Source: Hirsutella rhossiliensis (taxonomy: Eukaryota > Ascomycota > Sordariomycetes > Hypocreales > Ophiocordycipitaceae). From it: a stretch of 64,000 nt of DNA. Shown here piece after piece: positions 1-11,112 of this stretch. The first letter of the stretch is position 1. The number at the start of each line of letters is the position of its first letter. The DNA is taken from contig NW_025408674.1 of the NCBI RefSeq assembly GCF_020360975.1, forward strand, positions 744,001 to 808,000, written 5' to 3'. The notes under the pieces were generated by a model. That model saw only the letters and a program-made list of their open reading frames with translations. It had not been told where the DNA came from and did not search any database. A program made the position numbers and the translations under genes.

Positions 1-2254
1 AGGCGGTTGCGTTCGTCCGTAATCATCTTCTTCGCCTGACTGAACACCCTCTCGCACTCAGCACTCATGCCAGGAATTGAGAACAGATCTAGTGCCATCC
101 TGTACAAGACCGGATATTCTAATTGATGTCTGTTCCACCATTCAAGGGGGTCTGCAACATCGAGATCGTGGGCGTAGATTGGCCGCGTCTGGAATATGTC
201 CAGCTCGGTTACTACCTTGACCTTCTTTTGTTGTGTGTTCAATGAGCGGGTAGTCGTTGACCTCAGCTTCGATCTCAACATCGCCTTCCAGAAGTCCCGC
301 TTGAGCCTGAGTTCCGACTTCGGCCTGTCGCGCGTATTCGTCGAATAGGCTACCCACAGCGGACTGCATGTCGCTATACCATTGCGGCCTATTCATCGCA
401 CCTTTCCAATGCCGCTCGAAGTAGTCGTACCCATACGATGGATGGAGTGCTAAGGCGGCTCGGTACACAGGAGTACGGTCTGTTTTGACATAGTAGTCCT
501 CGAGCTTCCTCCACCCGCAGTCGATGCCCGACTTAAAATGGGAGGGCTCCTCGAATCGAGTTTCCTCCGCCGCCTGCTTGAACTTGACAAACAGATAGTC
601 CATTGTCTTTAGGGTCTCCCACACCGCGCCGTGCCCACCCTCTGCGCCAGCATTGTTGGCGTTGCCCTCCATTGTCTTTGTAAGGACGTAAAACGGCTTC
701 AGGAAGTTGTGGAAGCGCTCCAGTTCCGCCCAGTCCGCAGCGCCGAGGAAGTCTTTCGTCAGGTCACGATGGGCGGGATCATTCTTCGGCTTTTGCCAGC
801 GAGATTGATACAGCTCAATGGCGCTGCGCAGCTCGAGCGCTGGATAGTCCGATATCGCGTCAGCAAAAGGACTAACTGGATCGACAGGGACAGACCGGCA
901 AACCTCGGTTAATCATCATGTAAATGGAGTTCCAGCGTGTCTTGCCATCAACAACAATCTCCAATGTAAATATAGCATCGTCCCCTGCGAGCTCGGTCTG
1001 CAAGCGCCGGAGCGCTTGTCTTCGCTGGTCCGTCCGGCGGATGTAGGTAGCAAGGTTATGGAGTCTGCCGATGGCCCCTTTCTTGGCCCAAATATCGAAA
1101 CTGAATTCATCCGTCGCCCCACGAAGCTCCGCCTCGAATCTGCTAACGTTTGAGCCGAAGATGACAGCCCGCACGACCAGGTTGATAATATGGCCTATGC
1201 AGCGCAGCCGACGTCGGCCAACGTCCATTGGGAACCATTGAGCAAGCGTTTGAAGGCAAGTATCGTTGCTGTCAGCGTTATCGAGCATGAAATATCCAAG
1301 CTTGGCGCCCATTTCGTATTTATCGATTACTTCTTTCACATGAGGCGCAATATTCTCACCGGAGTGTGGACCAACTAGGCGTGGCAGTCCAAGAAGGACA
1401 TCACGCTTTCTGCCGTCCTTGTCAACAAAGTGGCCGACAATGCCGACATAGTGAAACCCGTTGGAAGCAGTCCAGAGGTCAAAGCTAAGGTGAATTGAGC
1501 TCCTCGCATCCTTGACAAGCTTGACAATTATGTGCCGCCGGGATTCAAAGGTTTGGCGGATCCATGAACACACTGTGGTGTGATGCTCCGGCAGTAGCTG
1601 GCTGGCCAGCTCCCCACCGTTCGCTATGAGCCACTGAAGCCGCTCGCTGGACGCCTGTCGAAAGGTGACGTCTTCGACTATGACCCAGTCAACAAAGCGA
1701 GCTTTCCATGCACCCTCGTCAAAATGAGCGGCAAGCTGCAGGCCTAGGCTAGCCTGCCGCGACAAAAGGTGGGATGACGAGGAGCTATCCGTCGCCGCCA
1801 ACGTAAACGGGGTCGCCAAGCCGGGCCCAGTGTGCCCGGTCTCGGTGATGTGGTGCTGACGGAGCAGGTGCCTCGCGGCGTGAGACGTCCCTGATGAGAC
1901 GTACAGAGCTGTCGAATAATTCTTCTTCAAGTGGCAGATCCTGCAAAGCCAGTAACGTACTCCACGATGCTCCAAGTTCGCGCCATGTCGGTATATCCAC
2001 GATTCTTTGATCTTGGTGCCAATGACTCGCTTGTGCCGTGGCCTCTTTTTGACGCCCGCAAGTCGTTTGCCACCGTGCCAGATATTGCTCCAATCGATGT
2101 TAAATTCGGATGGTGACGCATCTGTTCCGGAAGTCGTAGTCTCGGGCGAGGTGTGCCTTCCTTCGAGATCGTCACCAAGCGGGGTGAGAGGTGGGTGGGA
2201 CGGTGGAGACTGCGGCATGGGCAACGCAGGGCTCGTGGTCCGACTTGAAGACAT
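1..2254 (-). pseudogene. hAT transposase (BED finger, RNase H-like core, hATC domain), frameshifted and truncated
   Basis: Cut-and-paste transposase acting on the hAT ends in the nucleus. The ATG at 2254 opens a Ser/Pro-rich N-terminus. A BED-type zinc finger (YWLCRICH...HLLRQHH) follows at about residues 110-145, then the catalytic fold with a LSFDLWTASNG segment, a FMLDNADSND segment and the family signature RLRCIGHIINLVV. Past about position 905 the protein continues in another frame (EVCRSVPVDPV... FLGAADWAELERFHNF), and after about 245 in a third (PLEWWNRHQLEYPVLY). It ends at the window edge within the hATC dimerisation domain (SIPGMSAECERVFSQAKK). Both changes of frame are one-base shifts. 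It is a clear hAT family member, inactive as written. Confidence 0.88.
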
Positions 2255-2429
2255 GACAAAGCGGTTGTGACTTGACAAAGTTCTGGTGGCCTACATTGAC
2301 GCGAAAAGTCGCGACAGAAGACGCGTCGTGGCACGCGGAAATGGTGAAATTACTACGGTATACGGACCAATGGCAGTCGTTGAAGCCCCAAACCCAGACC
2401 GCCTCAGACCACCAATCCGCCCGGCAGCT

Positions 2430-2529
2430 GCGGTCGGTCGGTTTGATGAAAATCCACGGTCGGTCGGTCTGCGGTCTGAAGGTGGTCTGTCAGACGGTCT
2501 GTCAGACGGTCGGTTTGTTAGCCACACTG
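2430..2529. repeat. hAT 5' terminal and subterminal repeats
   Basis: Short tandem and dispersed GGTCGGTCGG and GGTCTGTCAGAC units end in the terminal motif at 2529. Arrays like this at hAT ends are normally transposase-binding sites; binding here is inferred from position and family. Confidence 0.6.
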
Positions 2530-2801
2530 CTGTCTTCAACCTTGCAACCCTCGAAGCGACCCAGCTGTCCGGCTTCAACCCGGGCGGTTACCAGCTTTTT
2601 GATGGATCACTGTCGATGTGGCATATTAATCTCAACACCAATCAACCATCCAGCCGCCCGACATCAACCTGGGCGATTACTTTTGTAAGATCACGGTCGA
2701 CGTGATCTATTATTCTCGACACCAACAGACATCCCAATAATGAATAAATACATAATTTTGCTGTATTCTTATGTATTACTATGGCGAGCCTCATATTCTT
2801 A

Positions 2802-3997
2802 CGTACTAGTTAAAAGGCCACCCCGTCACGCTAAACGGCCACCCAAAAGTGGGTCAACTGTGGCTTGGTCGCCGCGCAGCGCCGATGCCGCAAAGGTGTG
2901 TGCGCGCATTCGCTGCCGGCATCGAGGTGCGCGCCAGAGGGCATGTTGAAGCCGCAATTGAAGCCGCAAAGTGAAGCTGGCCGTGATGCAAATTCAAGTA
3001 CGTAGGGCCATGTTCTTGGGGTCGTAGAAAACACACTTCCGTCAATTCAAATGCAGCGTTAACGCCGGTAGCTATAGTAGACCCTCTGCACACAATTCCT
3101 GCTGTACAGACTCCTCCTCATCCACCTGCCGGTCCATCTCGTTAAAATCGGCTAAAGGGTCGTCTTCATCCTCTATATCCTCACCTCCTTGACGAATTGA
3201 GGGTATCGGCATTGGCTGCGTGGCACAGCGAATCGTGCCCTGCGTCTCGCCCGGGCCAGTAAGCTCATCGTCAGAGTCAGGCGTGCGGCGTACGGCACGC
3301 TGATACGCTCGTGGCATCGCTGTGCCAGGCTCGTACGAATCGCCATTGGCTTGAAGGTATTCCAACCCCCGTTTGGTCACATCAGCAGCGCTGCCGGCGG
3401 TGTTGACGGTAGCAGCAGCAGCTTTCCCTCCAGCCTTGCCCCAGCCTTGCGCTTCTTACCCGTAGCCTTCGTCTTCGTACTTTGGAGAGCCGCCGGCGCT
3501 GTGGACGGCGGCGGCCTTGTGCCTCGCTGCGTTCGTCGGATTCCGCGATATCGTGTGCTGACGGCTCTCTCCGCGTGGCCGTTACGACCTCCTGCTGCCT
3601 CGAGGTTCAATGAGCCCTTGGGCCGGCCTTTCCCGTGCATAGGAGTGGATCGTGAGGAGCATCGTTAGGGCTTGTGCTCTGCCATGCCAGAGCTCGTCAA
3701 CGTCATTCATTTCGAAGGGAACGGCGGCGGCGGCATTGGGCCGCTTGAAAATATCGTGACGGCAAGGAAGGCCAACCAAGACTTGACTTGAAGCCGCAGT
3801 GATGAAGAAGATCACAGCGGCCGGGCGGCGGCTTTTCTTGGTCGCTTGAAGCGGCATTCCTTGCCACAGCGCGGTATTCGCCCCCTATCTTCTGGAGCCC
3901 AAACTTTGCGGTATCGGACCTTGCGCGCGACCAAGCCACAATTGACCCACTTTTGGGTGGCCGTTTAGCGTGACGGGGTGGCCTTTTAACTAGTACC
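2802..3997 (-). mobile_element. Short non-autonomous MULE derivative, copy 1
   Basis: A 1.2-kb element with about 70-bp terminal inverted repeats (2803-2872 and 3927-3996) starting GTACTAGTTAAAAGG. The ends are a variant of those on the large MULE at 46235-55291: both start TAGTTAAA and share CCACCCAAAAGTGGGTCAA. The interior (minus strand) keeps only MULE transposase C-terminal sequence, such as GLQKIGGEYRAVARN, matching LLQIGAECRAVPRN in the large element, followed by lysine/alanine-rich and acidic segments, in several frames. The catalytic half is missing, so it could only move with help from another element. No clear target duplication is seen. It is nearly identical to the inverted copy at 11113-12291. 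Confidence 0.8.
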
Positions 3998-4210
3998 TAT
4001 AGCTACCACTAACCTTACAGGTTACTCAGGCCCGTTGTAGGTAAGCCTCCTCTCCTCTTCGGGGAACAGGGCCCCCTGTTCCGTTGGAAGAGTCGACGCG
4101 CTGCGCGCATCGACGCGCTTCACAACAAAGTTCAATCTCTCGCCTCAGTTCCACTTCCACTTCTCGATTCTTCCACAACGCCTTGGCTGATCTAAACATT
4201 CCTATATGCA

Positions 4211-6517
4211 ATGAGCGAATCTCCTGAGCCTTCTTCTACCCTTGCCGCCATCAGGCGATTCGGGCGACTCAGGCCCCGTTCCCCATCTCGAGTGGGATGC
4301 CTTCCCCTGGCATCACTTCCGCGGCTATACCAAGTCTCAACGCGCCGGCAAGCTCAAATCGTGGATCTGGAGCTTTGGGTTCGACATTGAACATCAAGCT
4401 AACGTAGATAATCGCCTCTGGGTCTGTGAGCGGTGTTTACCGAAGAAATCGCCGAAGGGACCCGTGAGCTTCGCGGCAAGGGGACCCTAAACATTGAGCG
4501 CCATCTACATGATGCTCACAATGTTATTGACCCATCAGGTAGACGGTTACCGAAGGGTTCTACAACCAACAAGCGTTCTATTGCCCAATTCTTCAACCTC
4601 GATGCCAATGACCAGAAGGAGCAAGCATTCATTAACAAGCTAAAAAACCAATTCGATAAAGATGTCTTCCAATCTCTCTTGCTTGCTTGGATCACCGAGT
4701 CGAATGTTGCCTTCCGCGCAGTTGAAGCCCCTCGATTCCGGCGTCTTCTCGAATACCTCAATCCCTCGATCGCCCTGACTCAAGCCCACATGACACACTC
4801 GACTATTCGAACGAAGCTTTTCCAAGAATACCACCAGTACAAGCATATTGTGATAAAGGAACTGAGGAGCGCCCGGGCAGATACACCTTGCGTTTGACGG
4901 CTGGAGATCGCCCAATCGCTATGCGCTTAATGGGATTGCTGCGTTCTATCTCTCTAGGAAAAGCGGCCACAGAAGATCATCCTGGGCTCCCTGAACTCCG
5001 AGAGTCTCATACTGGCGAGAATATAGCGTCGCAGGTGGCGGAAGTGATCGAATCATTCGAGATTCAAGACAAGATCGGGTATTTCACGCTTGACAATGCG
5101 AAGAATAACGATACGGCGGTAGCAGCACTGGGACACGTTTTTAATTTTGAAGGGAAGCAGAGACGGGTCCGCTGCTTTGGGCATATCATCAATCTCGTGG
5201 CCAAAGCGCTGCTCTTTGGCAAAGATAATGAAGTCTTCAAATCAGAAGAGCGACTCGACCTGGACCTTGCTCGACATGATCTCTGGCGGAAGAGGGGGCC
5301 TATTGGCAAGCTCCACAACCTTGTCCACTGGATTCATCAATCGGATAGGTTAACGTACATGCTTCGGGATCTACAACGCAAGAGGACAGTACGAAGAAAC
5401 CAGTTGACGTTGTAACGGATAACATGACACGATGGTTGTCCCATTATAAGATGATGGATCGAGCCCTTCTACTGCACGACTTTCTTGACGACCTCGTCGC
5501 ATTGGAACAGTTCGAATATACCCGAAGCAGGTCAAAGAAGAAAGACATGCCTGCATGCCTCCGAGATTCTGACCTGCTGACCGGTAACGACTGGACAGTG
5601 ATCAGCCACTTTCGGAATATTCTTAAGCACTTCGAAAATGCCATCAAGGCCCTCGAGGAGATGCCCAGATTCGGGTGCGTAAGGGCGGCAACCTCGTGGC
5701 ATACGGAACAGCATGGGATATTATCCAAGCATTCGAATATCTCCTTGAACGATTGGAAGAGGCAAAGGAATTCGCCAAGGATGTGCCTGATTCCGAGCAT
5801 TTCGCGATAAACGTCGAATTGGGGTGGAAGAAGTTGGAGAAATACTATATCAAGTTGGTTGAGTGCCCGGTATATTATGCTGCAGTCGCTCTCCATCCCG
5901 CCTTGCGACTGCAATGGTTTGAGGAGGCTTGGGCTCATCGACCTGAATGGGTCCTTGAGGCACGACGGATTGTTCGGGGCATCTGGGAACGCGACTATAA
6001 GTCATTAATTCTCAGCGATGACGAGGCTATTCCGATGGTTAAACGTCGAAAGGTTGACGACTTGAACGAGTTCCAACAGTTCCGACTGAGGCACCGGCTA
6101 CAAGCTGGTCAGACGGCCACAACCCGTCGTGGGCCACCTACTGCCGATGAATTCGATCGCTGGACTGTTGATATCGGCGCAGATGACGGAGACATCACGG
6201 ATCCGTTCCAATACTGGCAACTCAAAGAGTCAACGTATCCCAGACTTGCTCGAATGGCCTTTGATATGCTATCTATACCGCCAATGTCAGCAGAGTGCGA
6301 GAGGGCGTTCTCATTTGCTGGGCTAATGGTCACACGACTACGCAGCCGGCTTCAGGCTAACACGATCAATGCAGGCCAGGCAATTCGGTCTTGGCTGAAG
6401 GCAGGGCTAATACCCGACTACCAGGGGATTATTGATGCTTCAGTCGATGACGATGTCTTCCCCGAAGAGGTGCCCCACGAAGGACGAGAAGTTGATGGTG
6501 TTGAGGACCTTAAGTAG
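4211..6517 (+). pseudogene. hAT transposase, multiple frameshifts
   Basis: Transposase of the second hAT element. The ATG at 4211 gives an N-terminus that continues after a one-base shift as the SGPVPHLEWDAFPWHHF segment. A BED-type finger follows (VCERCLPKK, then after another shift IERHLHDAH at about 4500). The core reads KIGYFTLDNAKNND and RVRCFGHIINLVAKALLFG (about 5070-5220), then WLSHYKMMDRALLLHDF (5430) and LGWKKLEKYYIKL (5820). The C-terminus carries an intact hATC domain (LSIPPMSAECERAFSFAG, about 6270-6330) and stops at 6517. At least four frame breaks are present. Confidence 0.85.
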
Positions 6518-6539
6518 CTTACTAATAGGTAGGGTAGGG

Positions 6540-6676
6540 CATCAACTCCGTCAATCAACGCAATCAATTCAACGAGGGCTTGGATTGCTCAACTCAACGA
6601 GAGGTTCGCTGATGTAAGCCGTCAATCTACTCAATTTGACTCTTTGGTTGAGTTGATTGAGTGGTTTGCCACCCTG
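6540..6676. repeat. hAT 3' subterminal repeats and terminal inverted repeat
   Basis: TCAACGAG, CAATCAA and GTTGATTGAG units in both orientations precede the end GGTTTGCCACCCTG at 6676. The position and sequence style match the other hAT end in this window. Confidence 0.55.
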
Positions 6677-7318
6677 GTCGGCGGTGATGGCCTCTATAAA
6701 AGTGGTCCAGCTGCGGGACTGTGGTCCCTTGAGAAGAGTCTTCCGTTTAGGGTCCGAACTTCCAACCACCAGACTGTCCAGACCTAGCAAAGAAATTGTA
6801 TTAGCTTATATCGCCTATGGAGAGTTGATTGCAAACCAAAACCCGACATAATCCCCCCTTCATCAACATTCACCGTGTTCTCGGCTTGATCCACCCGTAC
6901 TCCTTCTCCTGACGTCAAAGTACCAGTGCACTGCTTTGGGAGTAAATGAGTCGAATCTGTTGGCTTCCTGACGCCTACCGACCTTGCTTCTAAGTTCCGG
7001 ATGGCGTTGAATGAACTTTCTACCCAATGACGTCCCAATCTTGAGTCGCAGCCTTGCTGTTTCAGAACGGCAACAACGCAGGCGCGGATTTGACTCTGGG
7101 ACGGAGTGTAACCCAGAGATTCTTGGCGAAGAGTCCATGCAACCAAGTTGGCCTCCTGGTCTCTGGATAGGAGTTTTCCAGGTTGTTCCTGGTCGGTTAA
7201 TGCCGACTGACCTCGCATTCTGCTGGAAATAGTACTCTGGGGTATCCCCCCATTTCTGAGAAGCCTGGCGCTGCGACAGACCGTTATCAGTGACATCGAG
7301 GATTGCCTCAGCCATCAC
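6677..7318 (-). pseudogene. Pogo/Fot-type transposase fragment interrupted by the hAT
   Basis: N-terminal half of a DDE transposase of the same family as the pogo elements at 13563 and 48537. It reads MMAEAILDVTDNGLSQRQAS (helix-turn-helix, from 7318), then ESLGYTPSQSQIRAC, and the first catalytic motif VNVDEGGIMSGFG. A putative intron at the same site as in the other copies ends TTTGCTAG just before LDSLVVGSSDPKRK. The sequence stops in EAITAD where the hAT begins. The remaining half, with two catalytic Asp, is not in the neighbourhood. Several frameshifts are present. Confidence 0.8.
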
Positions 7319-7709
7319 GTTCTCTGTATAGATGGAACGAGGCCTTTTTTGGAGCCATTTGTGACAGGTGGTGGAGGATGAGCAAGAGTGGAAAGCAAAG
7401 GAGGCAGGAGGAGATTAGGGGACGAAATTGCCATTTTGCGATGCCGGGGTGTCACGGGCCACGACACCTATGGTCTTCAGCTGACTTCATAAAATGTAAT
7501 TTCAGTCATTTCTATACCCGTTACAGGTGACTGTTTGTCAAAAGCTTTAAAATTGAGTAGATTCTGTATAAGTGAAGTTGGTACAATTTGTATGGAGTGG
7601 CAACATTTTTGCGGAGCATAAGGGGGGGGTGAGCAGAAGGGGGGGTAAGCATGGTATGACGTCAAAAGGTATCCCCCAGGGGGATGGTATGTGTTAAGGA
7701 AAATTTATA
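7319..7709. other. Non-coding stretch with G-rich tracts
   Basis: No supportable gene. It contains leader sequence of the pogo fragment and, at about 7620-7685, several runs of 5-8 G and a CCCCCAGGGGG palindrome. Confidence 0.4.
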
Positions 7710-7964
7710 CTAGCACAACCATTTATGTCCGTCACAGGCAAGAGGACATTCGCCACACATTACACTCCCTTGTTGAAGCGCCGTAAAGTGGACCGGGTCC
7801 AGCTGGGCGTTACCTCCCACACCACCTGTAACCCTCTGACATCCAGCTTGTTGACATCGCACGACTTGTGCGGTAAACCAATCGCCTGGAAAGCAAAAGA
7901 AGACGAAGTATGGTGACGCTTGTGCAGTTGCGAGTAGGACAAACACATAACCGAGTTTGAGCAT
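7710..7964 (-). CDS. Small secreted cysteine-rich protein (84 aa), effector-like
   Basis: A single-exon reading frame with a genuine ATG at 7964 and a TAG stop at 7710. The N-terminus MLKLGYVFVLLATAQASP is a good signal peptide, with probable cleavage after AQA. The mature chain of about 67 residues has seven cysteines: FVFFC, VVRC, AGC, MCGEC, LAC and a near-terminal WLC. Size, secretion signal and cysteine content fit the broad class of fungal small secreted proteins; no specific family was recognised. A TATA-like GTGTATAACC lies about 20 bp upstream, too close to be an ordinary TATA box. An odd cysteine number means either one unpaired Cys or a wrong 3' end. Confidence 0.5.
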   Translation of the reverse strand: MLKLGYVFVLLATAQASPYFVFFCFPGDWFTAQVVRCQQAGCQRVTGGVGGNAQLDPVHFTALQQGSVMCGECPLACDGHKWLC

Positions 7965-8025
7965 ATTGTGGTTGAATAAGGTTATACACAGCAGCAGAAT
8001 TTTAGGAAATATAATAAACGGGAGC

Positions 8026-8867
8026 TTAAAGCCAAGGCTTCAAAGTATAAGGCAGGATTTTTGCTGTAATTGTTGTATTGCTTGAATTTGTTGGAAGTGA
8101 TGATTCTAAAAGCTGGACGATAGAGGGGAGCGGACTCCTCCTTATATAAACAATTTCGGAATAACCAAGTGACATATACAGTTGTACCTCGTACCATATT
8201 GAACCGTGTTGAATGGAAAATACCGAGGTGAAATTCCTGACCTTGTAAGTCATCCCGTTCCGAAGATATTTGATTTCAAAGGTGGTTGGCTGTGTTTGAG
8301 GTTGTCGGTCTTCCATTTTGTGTTACTCGTGCCTGCCCCACTTTTCTGGATTCCGGTACGGCAGCCTATAGGGGTCACTGTTGCAAAACCCCTAAAACCG
8401 CTTCCGACTAGACGAAACAGGTTAGTGCGGTATGCAGGTTGCCCCTCAGTACATTGCGCCATGTACCTCAGTGTATGGGGCCGCAGAGGACCAGTAAAAC
8501 GCACTTCTACAGACAGCAGTCGCCTGCCAGCCGCACCACCAATGTTATACGGCGAGTCGGCACTGTACATACCACTGGCAAACGCATTGATACGCACAAC
8601 GTAATAGTCGGACACTAGACTTGACAAAATTACTGGGGGTTTTCCTGGCCGCATTCCAGCGGGCGAGGCCATTATTTCACTAAAATATTCTTGTTTATGA
8701 AATCTGGACGGTACCAAGACGAGTGGAGTGGAGTCGTCTAGCCTCCTACCCTGGATGAAGGGCCGGAAACTGTTGTCGGAATTCACATACATACTACCAG
8801 TCGCCTCCACCTTTGGTGGCTGGTGCGACAGAAACATGTAACTTGTCAAGATCAGATGCTCATTCAC
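8026..8867 (-). pseudogene. Unrecognised gene, 5' end cut by an LTR-like sequence, one frameshift
   Basis: Two overlapping frames appear to form one protein. The upstream frame (8867-8250) reads MFLSHQPPKVEATGS..., PVILSSLVSDYYVVRINAF and SVEVRFTGPLRPHTLRY. The downstream frame (to 8026) reads MEDRQPQTQPTTFEIKYLRNG and SIWYEVQLYMSLGYSEIVYI. They join with a single-base shift near 8310. The first frame is open up to 8867, two bases from an LTR-like sequence at 8870, and has no ATG near its expected start, so the original 5' end was probably lost. No family recognised. Confidence 0.35.
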
Positions 8868-8869
8868 GG

Positions 8870-9080
8870 TGCTGCCTACTGCCTAATAGGCAGTCACGAC
8901 TAGTCAAGCTGCTGCCTGCAGGCAGCAGCTGCCCTCAGTCTCCCTATTCATGTATATAAGAGAGATAGATTTCCTTCATTAGATATAAATCAAGAGTCTT
9001 TCGTTGCCCGATTCACAGGGGATCTTCTTCCCGATTGCCGCTCAGTCGTCCATACTGCCCGTGCATCTTGTTGTGTGACA
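8870..9080. repeat. Solo-LTR-like sequence with TATA box and 24-bp palindrome
   Basis: The segment starts TGCTGCC and ends GTGTGACA, has TATATAAG at 8953-8960 and a perfect 24-bp palindrome at 8907-8930 centred on CCTGCAGG. This fits a small LTR, but no flanking target duplication and no partner LTR is seen in the window, so it is only a candidate. Confidence 0.3.
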
Positions 9081-9279
9081 TAACTGCCTACACTTTACAG
9101 GCAGAGAATTTAGATCAGCGATTCCAACTCCCTCGGCCTCGACTATTCCCACAGACAGAAACCGGTTGCCGGTATCGTCCACAAGGCACTTGACTACTCC
9201 GGTTCCTCATTTGAACTGTTGCTTTCCTCCTCGTCACCGCTTATTCCTTCAATGTCGGTTCCTTCCTCGTCTTCAAAGC

Positions 9280-10925
9280 CTAGTTCAACCAATGGTTGCT
9301 CTGCTGATTGCCCATCTCAAGCTCTTCTTCTCGGGCTCGATTTGCCCGCTCAAGTAATGCTTGCTATGTACGTTTAGGTCAGTGTACTCACAAACAGATA
9401 TTGCGCTTACATATTCAGCAACGCCCCCAGTTGGCGCTTTGCGGTAGGTACGCCAGTATAGGCTGCCGGCCACTTTCGATGTGCTGAATGATCTTATCCC
9501 GGAGACCAAGATAGAAACGCTTAAAGGGTCGCAATTTATCCGGGTCCTGGCGACTTCCAAGAACGACCTGATCGTAGCCCATTTTAAGGAGCGTCTTGTG
9601 GCACCAATCCTTTGTCTCGGGCTCCAAGCACGTGCTAATGTCAATGTCCACCAACGGTCGCCCCATTTCGTGTAGAACTGAGCGATCAATGGGGATGCCC
9701 CAATTGCATGCCTTATCCGGGTCGGGGTAATGGTAATTCATCCAGGGCTGGCCGTGGACCACATGGGGACGGTTCTTTTGAAGGCGTATTCGATGAAGAT
9801 TCCATGCCTCCACAAAGTCGAAGAGCTCTTGACGTAATATATCTTCGAAGACGGCGTAGATGGCAATCTGATCCTCCAGCATGTCGCCGTCGAAGTCCCC
9901 GTCCCTTGCGAGCTCCCCAAAATAGTCTACCCACTGCCGAGAGGAGACATGGAGCATACGCTCCCACCAACTCTCAATCTTGACGTTCTTCGTACTCGGG
10001 GCTGCCTTATACGAATCCTTCAATCTCCTACCTTGCTGGAAGACTTGCTCATGCCATTCCACACGTCCGTCTGTGGTCAAAACAAAGTTCCAATGGGCTG
10101 CTGCAACCAACGGCGTTTCGCTCCCCCTGTCCGCTTGCAAGTACCATGGCCGGAAGCCATAGGCGTCACATGCCGCCAGGTACTGCTTCAGTACGCTCAA
10201 GGCAGTTGTGGCAGAGTGCCCAAGGTAGAACCAGATAATGTTGCGCGAGTAGGCGTCGATGGCCGCGTATATCTCGAATCCGTACACCCTGAGCTTCTCG
10301 TGGCCATCAATGCACCACTGGTAGTTCGGGCCTGGGACAAGAAACTGTCCTTTCTTTCTCCGAAACATCCTCTTTCTGAGCTCGACCTCATTCAGGAACA
10401 TGATCTTGTACATCTCGAAGAGGATCTCTTGGTACCCAGAGCTGCTTTTGCTGACGGAGATAAGGTTGCAGAAGGTTTCTGCCGTATCCCGAAATGGCAT
10501 TAGAGCGTCGCGTTATGTCGATGATGGCTTGTTCGGTTTTTCCAACAATGCCAGGCGCTCCTCATCGCTATTGAGTCTGCGCACCCAACGGCGGTCCGGG
10601 TGAAGCCTGATGCGTTTCAGGCCTCGCTTCGTGATCTGCCAGCCCCGTCTCTGTAGAACACTTAGGGTTTGCTTTTCGTTAAGACCAACGCGAAAGATCA
10701 GATCACGGGTGGCCTCTATCAATTCCGGAGTTTCTCTGGTACGGTACGGGATTGCTGGCGCGGGAGACCCCACCTGGCGATTCGGCGGGATATTGTACTC
10801 GGATCGACGTCGACGTGGTAACGCTTCCGAAGTTTATACTTAATTCTGCTTCGCGAAACACCGTTAAGGTAGAGGAAACTGACATAGTCACGATATTGAT
10901 CGATCGGGTTAGGTGGCCTTGCCAT
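9280..10925 (-). pseudogene. DDE (rve-type) integrase/transposase with N-terminal helix-turn-helix, frameshifted
   Basis: A DNA-integrating recombinase of the retroviral-integrase fold. The ATG at 10925 starts MARPPNPIDQYRDYVSFL; the N-terminus carries helix-turn-helix features (GVSRSRIKYKLRKRY..., STISRRIARWG). After a shift near 10780 come RETPELIEATRDLIFRVGL and GLKRIRLHPDRRWVRRL. After a second shift (about 10510) comes the catalytic core: YQWCIDGHEKLRVYGF (first Asp), AAIDAYSRNIIWFYLG and YLQADRGSE (second Asp). Near 9440 the frame changes again, and a 45-50-bp intron (GTAAGC...CATAG, about 9362-9408) would give a charged tail ending at 9280. It is probably the gene of a DNA transposon (IS3EU/IS481EU or Ginger-like) rather than of an LTR element, because no protease or reverse transcriptase is adjacent. 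Inverted repeats of the element were not found. Confidence 0.65.
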
Positions 10926-11112
10926 TGCGTTTGGTGGAAGTTGAAAGTGGAGAAAATTTTCGTAGAAAGCGGCCAAGTACTGGTGGGGGGGGTCTACACT
11001 TGGCCCGCACCGGCCTAGCGTCAGGGGCTGCTGCCACCGAACCAGGGATAGGATCAATACTGCTCGTTCGGGAAGGTATTACTCCTGAGAGTGCCGCCAG
11101 TGAATTAGGATA

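Larger units (their letters stand above)
1..2529 (-). mobile_element. hAT-type DNA transposon, right (5') end present, 3' end beyond the window
   Basis: The element reads leftward. Its 5' terminus at 2529 starts CAGTGTGGCTAACAAACC on the minus strand, which fits the CAGNG start typical of hAT ends. Behind it are many ACCGACCG and CAGACCG subterminal motifs (about 2430-2529), then a hAT transposase gene that runs off the left edge. The 8-bp target duplication cannot be checked because the other end is outside the window; the 8 bases next to the 5' end are CTGTCTTC. Confidence 0.8.
4000..6676 (+). mobile_element. Second hAT transposon (3' end present, 5' end not found)
   Basis: The 3' terminus at 6676 reads CAGGGTGGCAAACCAC from the outside, the same layout as the hAT at 1-2529. 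Subterminal TCAAC/GTTGA motifs lie at about 6545-6665. Bases to the right of 6676 continue directly into pogo-like transposase sequence, so the hAT was inserted there. No matching left terminus or left half of that pogo copy is visible; the left side borders the MULE derivative ending at 3997. Confidence 0.7.

Noticed and set aside
3351..3668. Plus-strand 105-codon frame rich in Ala/Pro/Arg
   Set aside because: Antisense of the MULE-derived C-terminal region; no domain, and the inverted copy shows the coding sense.
8250..8867. Possible ADP-ribosyltransferase-like secreted protein
   Set aside because: No Arg, Ser-Thr-Ser or Glu-X-Glu motifs in the right order and no signal peptide; left as unrecognised.
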